Shown here in pieces: positions 22,565 to 32,100 of a DNA stretch of 64,000 nucleotides. The first letter of the stretch is position 1; every line of letters begins with the position of its first letter. The translations under genes and the position numbers were made by a program. The stretch is from UBA4781 sp963556045 (GTDB taxonomy: Bacteria > Chloroflexota > Anaerolineae > Anaerolineales > Anaerolineaceae). The notes below the pieces were generated by a model, which did not search any database, was not told the DNA's origin, and saw only the letters and a list, made by a program, of their open reading frames with translations. The stretch is taken from the NCBI GenBank assembly GCA_963556045.3, contig CAUVYA020000002.1:1302001-1366000 (forward strand), given 5' to 3'.

Positions 22565-25462
22565 ATGGAAACAAACTCTCGGCAGATTCGTGTTTTTATC
22601 TCTTCCACCTTTCGCGACATGCAGGCAGAACGCGACCACCTGGTCAAGATCATATTCCCACAGCTGCGCAAACTATGTGAACAACGCGGTGTAACGTGGA
22701 GTGAAGTGGATCTTCGCTGGGGCATCACCAGTGAACAATCCGCCGAAGGGCAGGTGCTTCCCATCTGTCTGGAAGAGATCCAGCGCTGCAAGCCCTACTT
22801 CATCGGATTGCTGGGTGAACGCTACGGCTGGATCCCGGATGTCCTTGATGCGCAGTTGATCGAACGCGAAGCGTGGCTGCAGGAACATCAACAGCGTTCG
22901 GTCACCGAGCTGGAGATCCTGCACGGGGTGCTGAACGACCCGAAAATGGCAGGGCATGCGCTCTTCTATTTTCGAGACCCAGCCTATATAGAAGGCATCG
23001 CCCCCCAACTGCGCAGGGATTTTCAGGAAGAAGCCGGTCAGGAAGAGATCGAACGATTGGGCGCCGCTGCAGCGCAGCAGGCTGCCGCAACGCGCAGGCA
23101 AAAATTAGAGCATCTCAAAGATCGCATCCGCAATTCACCCTTCCCCGTCAAAGAGAATTATCGTGATCCTCAGCAGCTGGGAGAATGGGTGCTGCATGAT
23201 ATGACCACCATCATCGATCAGCTCTATCCGGAGGGATCACAGCCGACCCCCATGCAAAAGGAATTTCAGAAACATGAGGCTTTCGCGCTTTCGCGCTGCC
23301 GCGTATTTGTGGGCGGTGATAAATTCTATCAATTACTAGATGACCAGGTAGAACAGAGCGGGCAGCCGCTGCTGGTAACCGGAGAATCCGGAAGCGGGAA
23401 ATCCGCCCTGCTGGCGAACTGGGGAATGCGCTACCGCCAGCAGCACCCTGATGAAATGGTGCTGCTGCATTTCATCGGCGCAACCGCCAGTTCCGGCGAT
23501 TGGGCAGCCATGCTGCGCAGGATCATGGCAGAAATGCAGGAGCACTTCTCCATCGAAGGGACGATCCCTGAGGATGAGAATCAGCTTCGCATTGCCTTCC
23601 CGCAGTGGCTGCACAAAGCCGGCGCACAGGGCAAAGTGGTGCTCGTTCTCGACGCTCTCAATCAGCTTGAAGATAAACAGGGCGCCCAGGAATTGACCTG
23701 GCTGCCGGAAAAACTACCCGTCAATGTGAACGTGATCGCATCCGCTCTGCCCGGGAAAGCCCTGCAGGAAGCACAAAAAAGAGGGTGGAAAACACTCAGC
23801 ATAGCGGCACTCGATCCGCGCGAACGGAAACAGCTCATCCATGCTTATCTCGCGCAGTTCTCCAAACAGCTGAGTGATGACCGGATTCAGCGCATTGCAG
23901 GGGACGCTTACAGCGGCAGCCCGCTGGCTTTGCGCATCCTGCTGGATGAACTGCGCCAGTTCGGCATCCACGAAGAGCTGGATACGGTCATTGAGCGCTA
24001 CCTGAAAGCCGGCTCCATTGCGGCAATGCTGGACCTGGTGCTGGCACGCTGTGAAGCCGATTTTGAAGGGGAACGCCCGCAGCTGGTGAAAGATGCCTTG
24101 AGTTACCTGTGGTGCGCGAGAGGCGGGCTCGCGGAAGCAGAACTGCTCGATCTTCTGGGAAGCGCTGACAGCCCTCTTCCACACCGCATGTGGTCCCCGC
24201 TGTATCTGGCGCTGGATTCAGCGCTGTTCGTGCAGGGTGGGCTGCTCAATTTCTTCCATGAGCCCATCCGTCAGGCAGTCGAGGAACGCTATCTCTCCAG
24301 CGCATCGGAGCAGATTCCCTATCACAAGCATCTGGCAGAGTATTTTTCTGCCAGAAGCGGAATCTTTCCTCGTAAAGTATTCGAACTGCCCTGGCAGCTC
24401 ACCAAGGCGCAGGAATGGCAGCATCTCTATCAGCTCCTTTCTGATATGGATTTCTTCCAGGCGGTATGGGAGCAAAACCGTTTCGACCTGAAGATGTACT
24501 GGGTATCTGTTGAAGCCAACAGCGACCTTCGGCGGGTGGACGCCTACCGTGAAATTGCCGAAAGCCCGCTGCGCTATGACCTGACCGTCGTGAACTGGCT
24601 GGCGCTGCTGTACCAGGAATCGGGTGATTTGGATACCGCCCTGCATCTCTATCAAAAACTGGAAGAGATCTGCCGCACCCTGGGCTTCCCGCGCGATCTG
24701 TCTGCCGCACTTGGCAACCGGGGTTTGATCTTGAAGAACCGGGGGCAGTTGGATCAGGCGATGGCGCTCTTCAAGGAACAGGAACAGATCAGCCGGCGGG
24801 AGCAGGATGAAGCTTCCCTGGCAGTATCCCTCGGGAATCAGGGGCTCATCCATAAATCGCGCGGAGACCTGGAGGCAGCTATGCGCCTCTTGCGGGAAGA
24901 AGAACAGATCTGCCGCCGGCTGGATGACCTGGATGGGCTGCAAAAATGCAGGGGAAACCAGGGACTGGTCCATCTCGCCCGACGTGAATTCGATGACGCT
25001 CTGGCGCTGCTGCAGGAACAGGAACGCATTTGCCGCCAGATCGGCAACATGCAGAGCCTGGCGGTCTGCCTGGGAAATCAGGGCGCCATCCAGCAATATA
25101 AAAAGGATTTTGTACAGGCGCTGGCATTGAACAGGGAAGAGGAAACACTTTACCGCCAGATCGGCGACCTGGAGGGGCTGGGGTTCGCCCTCGGCAATCA
25201 AGCCCTGCTCATCAAACAGCAGGGCGACCTCAACAAAGCGCTGCAAGTGCTGCAGGAATCAGAAACCATCTTCCAGCAGGTCGGCAACGTAAAGGGATTA
25301 TGCAATGCCTGGGTCAACATGGGTTTCATTTATGGCACACTGGGTGACCCGCAAAAAGCGCTTGAACTGATGGAAAAAGCGCATACCAGCGCCTCGCAGA
25401 ATGGGCTGGCAGGGCTGGCGACCCAGATCGAGGGCATTTTAAACAGGATTCGCTCAACCTGA
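22565..25462 (+). CDS. STAND-type NTPase: DUF4062 - NACHT/AAA - TPR repeats
   Basis: 965 aa. Residues ~8-110 are DUF4062 (RVFISSTFRDMQAERDHL, EVDLRWGITSEQS, PYFIGLLGERYGW). An NTPase module follows with Walker A GESGSGKS (Lys279) and Walker B VVLVLDALNQ (Asp363). A helical region then leads to about seven TPR-like repeats of ~40 residues (~674-955), each marked by a GNQG/GNRG turn and the phrase EEQICR or similar. DUF4062-NTPase-repeat architecture is shared with eukaryotic nephrocystin-3, NWD1 and TEP1, and with bacterial signalling or defence ATPases. The TPRs probably sense and DUF4062 transmits, but the ligand and output are unknown. No membrane segments. It stands alone, with the nucleoside phosphorylase genes 173 bp downstream on the same strand. 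Confidence 0.85.
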   Translation: METNSRQIRVFISSTFRDMQAERDHLVKIIFPQLRKLCEQRGVTWSEVDLRWGITSEQSAEGQVLPICLEEIQRCKPYFIGLLGERYGWIPDVLDAQLIEREAWLQEHQQRSVTELEILHGVLNDPKMAGHALFYFRDPAYIEGIAPQLRRDFQEEAGQEEIERLGAAAAQQAAATRRQKLEHLKDRIRNSPFPVKENYRDPQQLGEWVLHDMTTIIDQLYPEGSQPTPMQKEFQKHEAFALSRCRVFVGGDKFYQLLDDQVEQSGQPLLVTGESGSGKSALLANWGMRYRQQHPDEMVLLHFIGATASSGDWAAMLRRIMAEMQEHFSIEGTIPEDENQLRIAFPQWLHKAGAQGKVVLVLDALNQLEDKQGAQELTWLPEKLPVNVNVIASALPGKALQEAQKRGWKTLSIAALDPRERKQLIHAYLAQFSKQLSDDRIQRIAGDAYSGSPLALRILLDELRQFGIHEELDTVIERYLKAGSIAAMLDLVLARCEADFEGERPQLVKDALSYLWCARGGLAEAELLDLLGSADSPLPHRMWSPLYLALDSALFVQGGLLNFFHEPIRQAVEERYLSSASEQIPYHKHLAEYFSARSGIFPRKVFELPWQLTKAQEWQHLYQLLSDMDFFQAVWEQNRFDLKMYWVSVEANSDLRRVDAYREIAESPLRYDLTVVNWLALLYQESGDLDTALHLYQKLEEICRTLGFPRDLSAALGNRGLILKNRGQLDQAMALFKEQEQISRREQDEASLAVSLGNQGLIHKSRGDLEAAMRLLREEEQICRRLDDLDGLQKCRGNQGLVHLARREFDDALALLQEQERICRQIGNMQSLAVCLGNQGAIQQYKKDFVQALALNREEETLYRQIGDLEGLGFALGNQALLIKQQGDLNKALQVLQESETIFQQVGNVKGLCNAWVNMGFIYGTLGDPQKALELMEKAHTSASQNGLAGLATQIEGILNRIRST

Positions 25463-25635
25463 GCATATTCTTGAACAACTGCTTTTCACCAGATCATTTT
25501 ACGTCTTCCACTACAATATGACGCGTACCTTTCGATGTCACAGAATTTGTGCAGCCATTCATTTTTTAGTGTTATTGACATACTGTGGTTAATACCAGTA
25601 GAATAGAAGCAATTATTTGTATCAGGAGAAAAAAC

Positions 25636-26391
25636 ATGAATCAAGAAGCCCCACACAGACAGCATCACATTGATATGCTGCCCGGCGATATTGCCGCCAC
25701 CGTACTGGTTCCCGGTGACCCCGGACGGGTGGAAGTTTTCGCCAGCCACATGGACGAAGCAAAGCAAGTAGCCCATAAGCGCGAATATCTGACGTACACC
25801 GGAAAGAAAGATGGCGTAGCCATTAGCTGCACAAGCTGCGGACTGGGACCCTCCCCCACCGCCATCGGCACGGAGGAGCTCATCCGCATTGGAGCGAAGA
25901 ATATCATCCGCATGGGGACCTGTGGGGCGATCCAGCCATTCATGAAAGCGGGCGATATCATCATCGCCACCGGAGCGGTGCGCGGCGAACGAGCCACCGA
26001 AGAATTCATCTCCATTGATTACCCCGCCATCGCCAGCCATTTCATCGTGCGCGCTTCGATCGAAGCCTGCCAGCGGCTGGGGCTGACCTACCACCTCGGG
26101 CTGGTGCGCACCCACGATGCCTTTTATCTGGAATCTCCCTGGGCATTCGGCGATTATAAAGCGCGCCTGCAGAAATGGATTGACCTGGGCGTGCTGGCAG
26201 TGGAAAACGAAGCTGCCACCATGCTGGTGGTTGCCAGTATGCAGGGCGTGCGCGCCGGTGCGATCCTGCTCAGCAGCGATCCCATTTTTGGGGAGGGAGA
26301 AGACGACCCCGAACTGGAAAAACACCAGAACGACCTGGTCAGGGTCAGCATTGAAACAGCCAGGATCCTGCACGAACAGGGTCTGGATTAG
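25636..26391 (+). CDS. NP-I family nucleoside phosphorylase, paralogue 1 (uridine phosphorylase-like)
   Basis: 251 aa from ATG 25636 (CAGGAGAA site); the longer frame from 25585 lacks a ribosome site. Phosphorolysis of a nucleoside to base plus ribose 1-phosphate. Seen: VLVPGDPGRVEVF (phosphate loop), SCGLGPSPTAIGTEEL, IRMGTCGAIQ and VENEAATMLVVASMQG. The ribose-binding EMExA motif reads ENEAA, Met being replaced by Asn, so the substrate may not be plain uridine. It is followed 23 bp later by a paralogue, probably in one transcript. Phosphopentomutase deoB and deoD elsewhere in the window would carry the ribose phosphate forward. Confidence 0.88.
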   Translation: MNQEAPHRQHHIDMLPGDIAATVLVPGDPGRVEVFASHMDEAKQVAHKREYLTYTGKKDGVAISCTSCGLGPSPTAIGTEELIRIGAKNIIRMGTCGAIQPFMKAGDIIIATGAVRGERATEEFISIDYPAIASHFIVRASIEACQRLGLTYHLGLVRTHDAFYLESPWAFGDYKARLQKWIDLGVLAVENEAATMLVVASMQGVRAGAILLSSDPIFGEGEDDPELEKHQNDLVRVSIETARILHEQGLD

Positions 26392-26414
26392 GTTATAGGT
26401 AGATGGAGTAGAAA

Positions 26415-27164
26415 ATGGAAAAACAACATCATATTCAATTATCCCCCGGAGACATCGGTGAAACCGTCTTTCTGCCCGGTGACGTCAGCCGAGCCAAAGT
26501 GATCGCCGACCATTTCGACAGCGCGGAACTGGTAGCATCCAACCGCCAGTACAATACCTTCACCGGAATGTACAAGGGCGTTAAGGTCAGCGTAACCTCC
26601 ACCGGCATCGGCGGGGCGGCGGCTGCCATTGCGGTCGAAGAGCTGGTCAAGATCGGCGCCAAAAATCTGATCCGCATCGGCACGGGCGGCATGATGCAGA
26701 CCTGGCTGCCGGTGCCCGGCATTCTGGTCATCACGGGCGCGGTCAGCGGTGACGGATTGACCCGCGAATACTTCCCGGCAGGGTATCCCGCCGTGGCAGA
26801 CCTGTACACCGTGGAAGCCATGCTGGCTTCTGCCAAAGAACTGGGGATTGAGGTGCATGAAGGCTACGAATGGTCGCATGATTCCTTCTATGCCGGTTCG
26901 GTGTTCTCCAACCTGGATATTCTGGAGATCGAGAAACCGTGGATCGATGCGGGCGTGCTGATCGCCTCGCAGGAAGCCTCCACCGTGCTGAGCCTGGCAA
27001 TGGCGCGCAAGGTGCGCGGGGGCGTCATCCTGGCATCCGCCGGCTGCCACCAGCACCCCGAGAAATCCGCGACGGATGAGCAGATGGTGAAAGCCATCTC
27101 GGATGCGACCAAAATTTCACTGGAGACCGCCGTGAAACTGCACGAGCTGGATCACGGGAAATAA
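26415..27164 (+). CDS. NP-I family nucleoside phosphorylase, paralogue 2
   Basis: 249 aa. Aligns throughout with the preceding gene but is well diverged. VFLPGDVSRAKVI replaces the usual GDPxR loop (Pro to Val), followed by TSTGIGGAAAAIAVEELV, IRIGTGGMMQ, and SQEASTVLSLAMARK at the ribose-binding position where EMExA is usual. The changes in the phosphate loop and the Met-Glu motif suggest a changed substrate or activity. Tandem with paralogue 1, consistent with duplication. Its last ~33 codons recur as a 99-bp fragment at 28982-29080. Confidence 0.85.
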   Translation: MEKQHHIQLSPGDIGETVFLPGDVSRAKVIADHFDSAELVASNRQYNTFTGMYKGVKVSVTSTGIGGAAAAIAVEELVKIGAKNLIRIGTGGMMQTWLPVPGILVITGAVSGDGLTREYFPAGYPAVADLYTVEAMLASAKELGIEVHEGYEWSHDSFYAGSVFSNLDILEIEKPWIDAGVLIASQEASTVLSLAMARKVRGGVILASAGCHQHPEKSATDEQMVKAISDATKISLETAVKLHELDHGK

Positions 27165-27174
27165 TCAAACCATA

Positions 27175-27192
27175 GAGGCGCTTACGCGCCTC
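27175..27192 (+). terminator. Hairpin after the tandem phosphorylase genes
   Basis: GAGGCGC / GCGCCTC stem with a 4-nt loop, followed by TTCAATATCATTTTAT. Compact, GC-rich, modest T content. Confidence 0.65.
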
Positions 27193-27260
27193 TTCAATAT
27201 CATTTTATATCTTAAAAATAATTGGGCGTGGCGAAAAAAAGCTGCTACTCCAATACATAC

Positions 27261-28524
27261 CTAAGGTTCATCTTCGAGCAATTCTGGTTTGAGCCCTTTG
27301 ATAAAGCCTACGATGATAAGCATGGCAAGCCCACCCGCAAAACCATTGTTATACAAACTCATATATCCATGCAGACTACCCACATGCATGACCATGGGTA
27401 GATGCAAAGCTCCTGCAAGTGATCCCGCGAAAAAACCGAATCTACCGGAGATCGGTGCCAGCGTAGTGCAGAACAAGGCTGCCAGCAACGGACCGGGATC
27501 GGTGTGTGACCATATCTTGGTGAATACAATCAGATATACTCCCAGCATGACCGGTATGATATTGCGTGGATGTTTACCCAGCGCACCGAATCCAAACACC
27601 GTAAAGATGCCTGCAAGGGTAGCACCATTTACATCTCCGCCTACCAGATGGATATATGCTAAGGCGATCAAACCTACTAATCCCATATTAATCATGGTCG
27701 AACCCAGATCGCTTTTTTCCACATAATCTGAGGTCAACCGCCCGCTGCTTTTTATAATACTGCGCAGTCCTGCCCGGCTTCCCCCCCAAATGTATCCCAG
27801 TAAGATCGTCAAAAGTAAAAATGCAAGAGAAAAATAACTCAAGAATCCCGTATGTTCTGTGGACCAGTAGAAAGCAGGCTCAACCTCATAGCCAAAACCG
27901 CGCATAAACATGTAGATAACCATCCCTACAAGACCACCTGTTGTGCCAGTGTTGTACAAGTTGTAACCCATGTGAAAAGAATAAACATGCATCATCAATG
28001 CTGCCAGTAGTAAACCGGCAAAGACCCCAACCAAAATTCCCACAAGCAAACCCTGCCAGCCCAAATCGAACCCAAAAGCAATTTGGCTGACCACCGGTGC
28101 GAGGGTAGACCCAAAGAAAAAGGGAGCAACCAGGTCTTTCATGGGTTTGTGAGAAAAGATGCAGTGGTATAGATACACACCAAGCATAATGGGCAAGATG
28201 TTAAAAGGGTTTTTTCCAAAGAAGGAGAATCCAGCCAGGGTAAAGATGGCAGCCAAAAGATAGCCATTGAAATCGGTATGGAACCAGCATGCCATCCCCA
28301 GTCCCATCAAAGAAACCAATCCAGCATTGAACAAGGCTGCTCCCAAATTAGCCAGGGCAATATAATCCGTGATGAGGATGCTGGGAGATGTGAGGATTTG
28401 CCATTCTCCCTGGATAATTTCACGTGGAGAGTTGACCGCGAATGCAGTAGCAATCAATACCAGGCTGAAGATCAAAACCAGAATGATGATTCTTTTTTTA
28501 TTGAGAGAGGGTATGTCGCTCATG
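27261..28524 (-). CDS. DUF1576 polytopic membrane protein
   Basis: 420 aa from ATG 28524 (AAGGAGC site); the frame extends to 28730 but that part is the intergenic region shared with the copy at 46.4 kb. About ten hydrophobic segments arranged as two homologous halves: FGKNPFNILPIMLGVYLYHC in the first and LGKHPRNIIPVMLGVYLIVF in the second, each followed by APVVSQIAFGF- or APISGRFGFF-type segments and HMGYNLYNTG or HGYMSLYNNG. This internal duplication resembles transporters with inverted or tandem repeats. DUF1576 has no established substrate. A nucleotidyltransferase gene once preceded it but is decayed here (28676-28980). Confidence 0.85.
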
Positions 28525-28980
28525 TTTAATGCTCCTTGATTAATGATAAAACGTATGCTTGAGTGCAAGTACCCGACATGGAAGCAGGTCAACTTCCAAA
28601 ATAATATTGGAAAATTATACTGGTTGAATATATGTGTTTTATAAATAATTATGCTTAAAAGCGGGCAGTTATCGTATGGTAAGGTATCGGCTGAGTAAAT
28701 TTTCTCATTCAAACAGGACACAGATATCATCAGGAATCACCTGCCGCGTTCCGGCATTCAATGGGAGGGCTGCCAAGCACTCATTAGTGATTCGATATTC
28801 CACTTCCAACCAACCCGCATTACAGTTACGCACTAAGATGACCAGACCGAATTGTTCTATTTGTCGCCCATGAATTGTCCTTGAGATAACGGTCCAGGTG
28901 AGATGAGATGATTACGATATCCACATCTGAATAGGTAGAGGCTGTTCCACGCGCACAAGAGCCGACCAACGCCACCAGCA
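28511..28980 (-). repeat. Diverged direct repeat, copy A (nucleotidyltransferase-DUF1576 junction)
   Basis: Aligns by eye with 46413-46925 in the same orientation over about 470-510 bp: the first codons and ribosome site of the DUF1576 gene, the spacer (TTTGAGTGCAAGTACCCG-type block) and most of the nucleotidyltransferase gene. Here DUF1576 is intact and the nucleotidyltransferase is dead; in copy B the reverse holds. Confidence 0.85.
28676..28980 (-). pseudogene. Decayed nucleotidyltransferase (MNT-like) gene
   Basis: Remnant of the gene that is intact at 46582-46986. One frame keeps LVALVGSCARGTASTYSDVD followed by IVIISSHLDRYLKDNSWA; the homology then shifts to another frame with QIEQFGLVILVRN, WLEVEYRITNE and LNAGTRQVIPDDICVLFE, ending in an early stop. 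The N-terminal ~20 codons are missing, the sequence instead joining a fragment of the nucleoside phosphorylase gene. Frameshift, internal loss and 5' truncation show it is not functional. Confidence 0.88.
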
Positions 28981-28981
28981 G

Positions 28982-29080
28982 CCTGAGAAATCCGCGACGG
29001 ATGAGCAGATGGTGAAAGCCATCTCGGATGAAACGAGAATTTCGCTGGAGATAGCCGTGAAGCTGCACGAGCTGGATCAT
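28982..29080 (+). pseudogene. 99-bp fragment of the 3' end of the nucleoside phosphorylase gene
   Basis: Matches 27057-27155 (3' end of paralogue 2) at about 89 of 99 bases, same strand, with no gaps. It begins at GCCACCAGCA, a string present both at the corresponding point of the parent gene (27045-27055 region) and at the broken end of the nucleotidyltransferase remnant, so the junction looks like a microhomology join. Confidence 0.9.
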
Positions 29081-29120
29081 CATATAAAATAACAAACTGC
29101 AACCGTATCCTATATATAGA

Positions 29121-29149
29121 AAAGCAGGCTGTACTTTACAGCCTGCTTT
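29121..29149 (-). terminator. Terminator of the giant DUF11 gene
   Basis: 13-bp perfect stem AAAGCAGGCTGTA / TACAGCCTGCTTT with a 3-nt loop, directly after the stop at 29153; on the minus strand it ends in TTTTCT. It could act in both directions. Confidence 0.85.
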
Positions 29150-29152
29150 GTT

Positions 29153-32100
29153 TCATAAATCTGTTTCTACCTTACTGTGCACATCCACCTGCACGGCTTT
29201 CACCACCACGCGCCATTGATAGGCGCCGCTGGCTTCATCATATCCCTTGCAGGTCATCAGGGTCAACCAGGGCAGTTCCTCATTTTCCATAACGCTAAAA
29301 TCCTGTGGATCAACCCAGTTATCGATCGAGCGTACTTCATAGACGTAATCCTGCCCCCAGCCAGATACGATGATGCGATCGCCCCATTTTAGGGTCTGCA
29401 GGTCGATAAAAGGACCCGGCAACCCATTGACATCATAAACATGCGCGGTCAGCACGCTGTTGCCCTGCCAGGTTGGGAAGGCAGTACCCTGCAGCCAACC
29501 CACATTATTATCCAGCCATGTGATGTTCCAATCGCCATCCGGTTGGCGCGGCACACCCACGATCGGCAGATCCAGCTCCAGCGCGGGGATGGAGATTCGC
29601 AAATCGTCCATTCTTGTGTACGTTACATTTTCCTCTTGCGAGGGGATGAGCGTAACACGATTGGGAGCAAACCCGGTATCCGGCAGGTAGATTTGCCAGT
29701 TGCGCTCAGCCTGCGCCACATGCTTTTCACCGCTATCTTCGATATCCCCATCTCCATTGCGATCGGCATCAATGGTAGCGATGTTTTCCACACGCGTGGT
29801 ATTGTTCTCCACCTGCACATCGAAGGTGATCTGCACCGCGTTTTGCGCTTTCTCGAGATCGGTCACCCCATAATCCGGCGCTAGCGTGCCAGCCCAGATG
29901 ATCTGCCCGCGGGGATGCTGTACAGTAGGTCCTTCATAATAGCAAAGAGTTGTGACAGTTGCTGCGGAAGAAGTACAGCTAACCCCCATTGAGGTTGAAT
30001 CATCCGGCGCATCCAGCGGGACTGGATAGCCGCTATCCACGTCGCCGGGCAGGAACGTGGTTCGCTCAGGAATGGGATCATGCACCACAGCGTGGATATC
30101 GAGGATATTGGCAGTATTCGCCCACAGCATACGCCATTCCATGATAGGACTTCGCGAAGTATCAAAATACTTGCTGCCGCTTGGTATGTCAAAGATCTGA
30201 TTGCCAAAATTTACCGGCGTGGGATCACCGTTATTAGCCGGGTTGCCATCCACATCAGGATCAGGATTTGATCCATTCTGTGAAAGGTCGGTTACTTTCC
30301 CTGCATCCGGGTGCTCCCCCTCAATAGCAGCCTGGTTTTCATACGGTCCACTTGTTGGCGGAATTACGCGCACTACCAGTGTGAGAGTCTTGCTTTCCTT
30401 CGCAGCAATGGAATTTCCAGCCTGCAGCATGGTTGTGATCGTCTTACCATCATAGGATGAATCTACCATGAGATCATCACTGCTGATGGATTGAACCGAA
30501 AAAGAGATCGGATCAGGGTAAGCCGCCGTGAGATCGTCCGTGATCTGCAGTGCTTGCAGGGTGACGTTGCCATAATTGTGAACGACAAACTCGTAGGTCA
30601 CATCATAGGTCCCGGCGCTGACCTTGGAGATACTTACTGCCTGTTTGGAAATTCCGATAAGAGTATGCTGGTCAGCCTGAACAGTAACTTCCGCTACATT
30701 CGAACTGACCGTATCACCATCGGCATCCTTCGCTGTCGCGCTGGCATGATTGGTCACATAACCCTGGTCGAGATCGGTCGGAGTAACAGCATATGTACCG
30801 GTGCAGGCAAATTGCTCCAGCGGCGCCAGTGTCAGTGGATAGGTACAATTGATCTGTGCCAGGTCATCATCCAAGGTGAATGGTGAGAGCAGGGTAGATG
30901 TGCCGATATTTTGCACTACATAATTATACGAAAGAGTTTGCCCGATCTCATCAAAGCTGCTTTCGACCCCTTCTTTGGTAACCTGCAGGTGATTCAAAAC
31001 ATCGCTATCGGTATGAATATTATTATCCAGGTTTGGATCCACCGTACCAGCAGGAGGAACAACGGTTGCCGGATTAACAATATTGGTATCTGCAACCTCT
31101 GCCACCGTACCCTGGACAGTATAGATCAGGCTGGCGCCCGAAATCATATCCACGCTATCTTCAATATTACCCGTCCCACTCGCAGTGCAGCTTGCGCCAC
31201 TTGATGCAGTGCATAGCCAGTTGATATTTTCAAGCGTAGAGGGCAGGGTATCGCGCACGATCGCCCCGCTCACATCTCCGGGACCATAATTGACCACATG
31301 CAGAATATAAGTCAGTGATTCCCCGCGATCCAGAGCGATATTGCCATCATCCTTGGTGATCGACAAATCAGCAGCCGCGTTCACGACCAGCGTAGCTTTG
31401 TTCGATTCCACACCTGTTCCACCATTGCTGGAAGTGACCGGGCGGGTGGTATTTTCAAAGATACCATCCGTGTTAGCTGCGACTGGAAGCGTAATAGTGC
31501 ACGACCCTCCTACCGCAATAGTACCGCCGCTGAAAGTGAGGTTGGTGTCATTGGTCGCTGGTGTGAAAGCGAGCGATCCGCACCCCTCCATAGTTACGTT
31601 GCCACCATCGGCTACATATAATCCGTTGGGGAAGATATCCTCAAAAGCCACACCTGTCATGATCTGGGTATTGGCAGCCGGATTGCTGATCACAAGTGTG
31701 AGAAGACTGGTTTCACTTTGCAGGATGGAGGTAGGTGTGAACGATTTCGCTATCACAGGCGGTGACATAACATACAGAGTATCCTGCGCTGTGTTGCCAT
31801 TGCCGCCATTGGACGATTGGACCACATTGCTGAGGTTTTCATGGTCACCTGAAGTGGAAGATGTGACCGTGACAACCACCGTACAACTGCTTTCCGGTAT
31901 GATGAAACCATTGCTCAGGGTTATACGATTGTTGGGTCCATCATACGTGACCGTGCCACCGCATTGGGAAGCCTGCGGTGTGTAAGCCGGCACCATTTCA
32001 TCGGGAAGATTATCCACAAAACCAACACCGGTCAGTGAGACAGAATTGGGATTGGTTATGGTAAAGGTAAGGGTTGATAGACCTCCTGATTGGATGCTGT

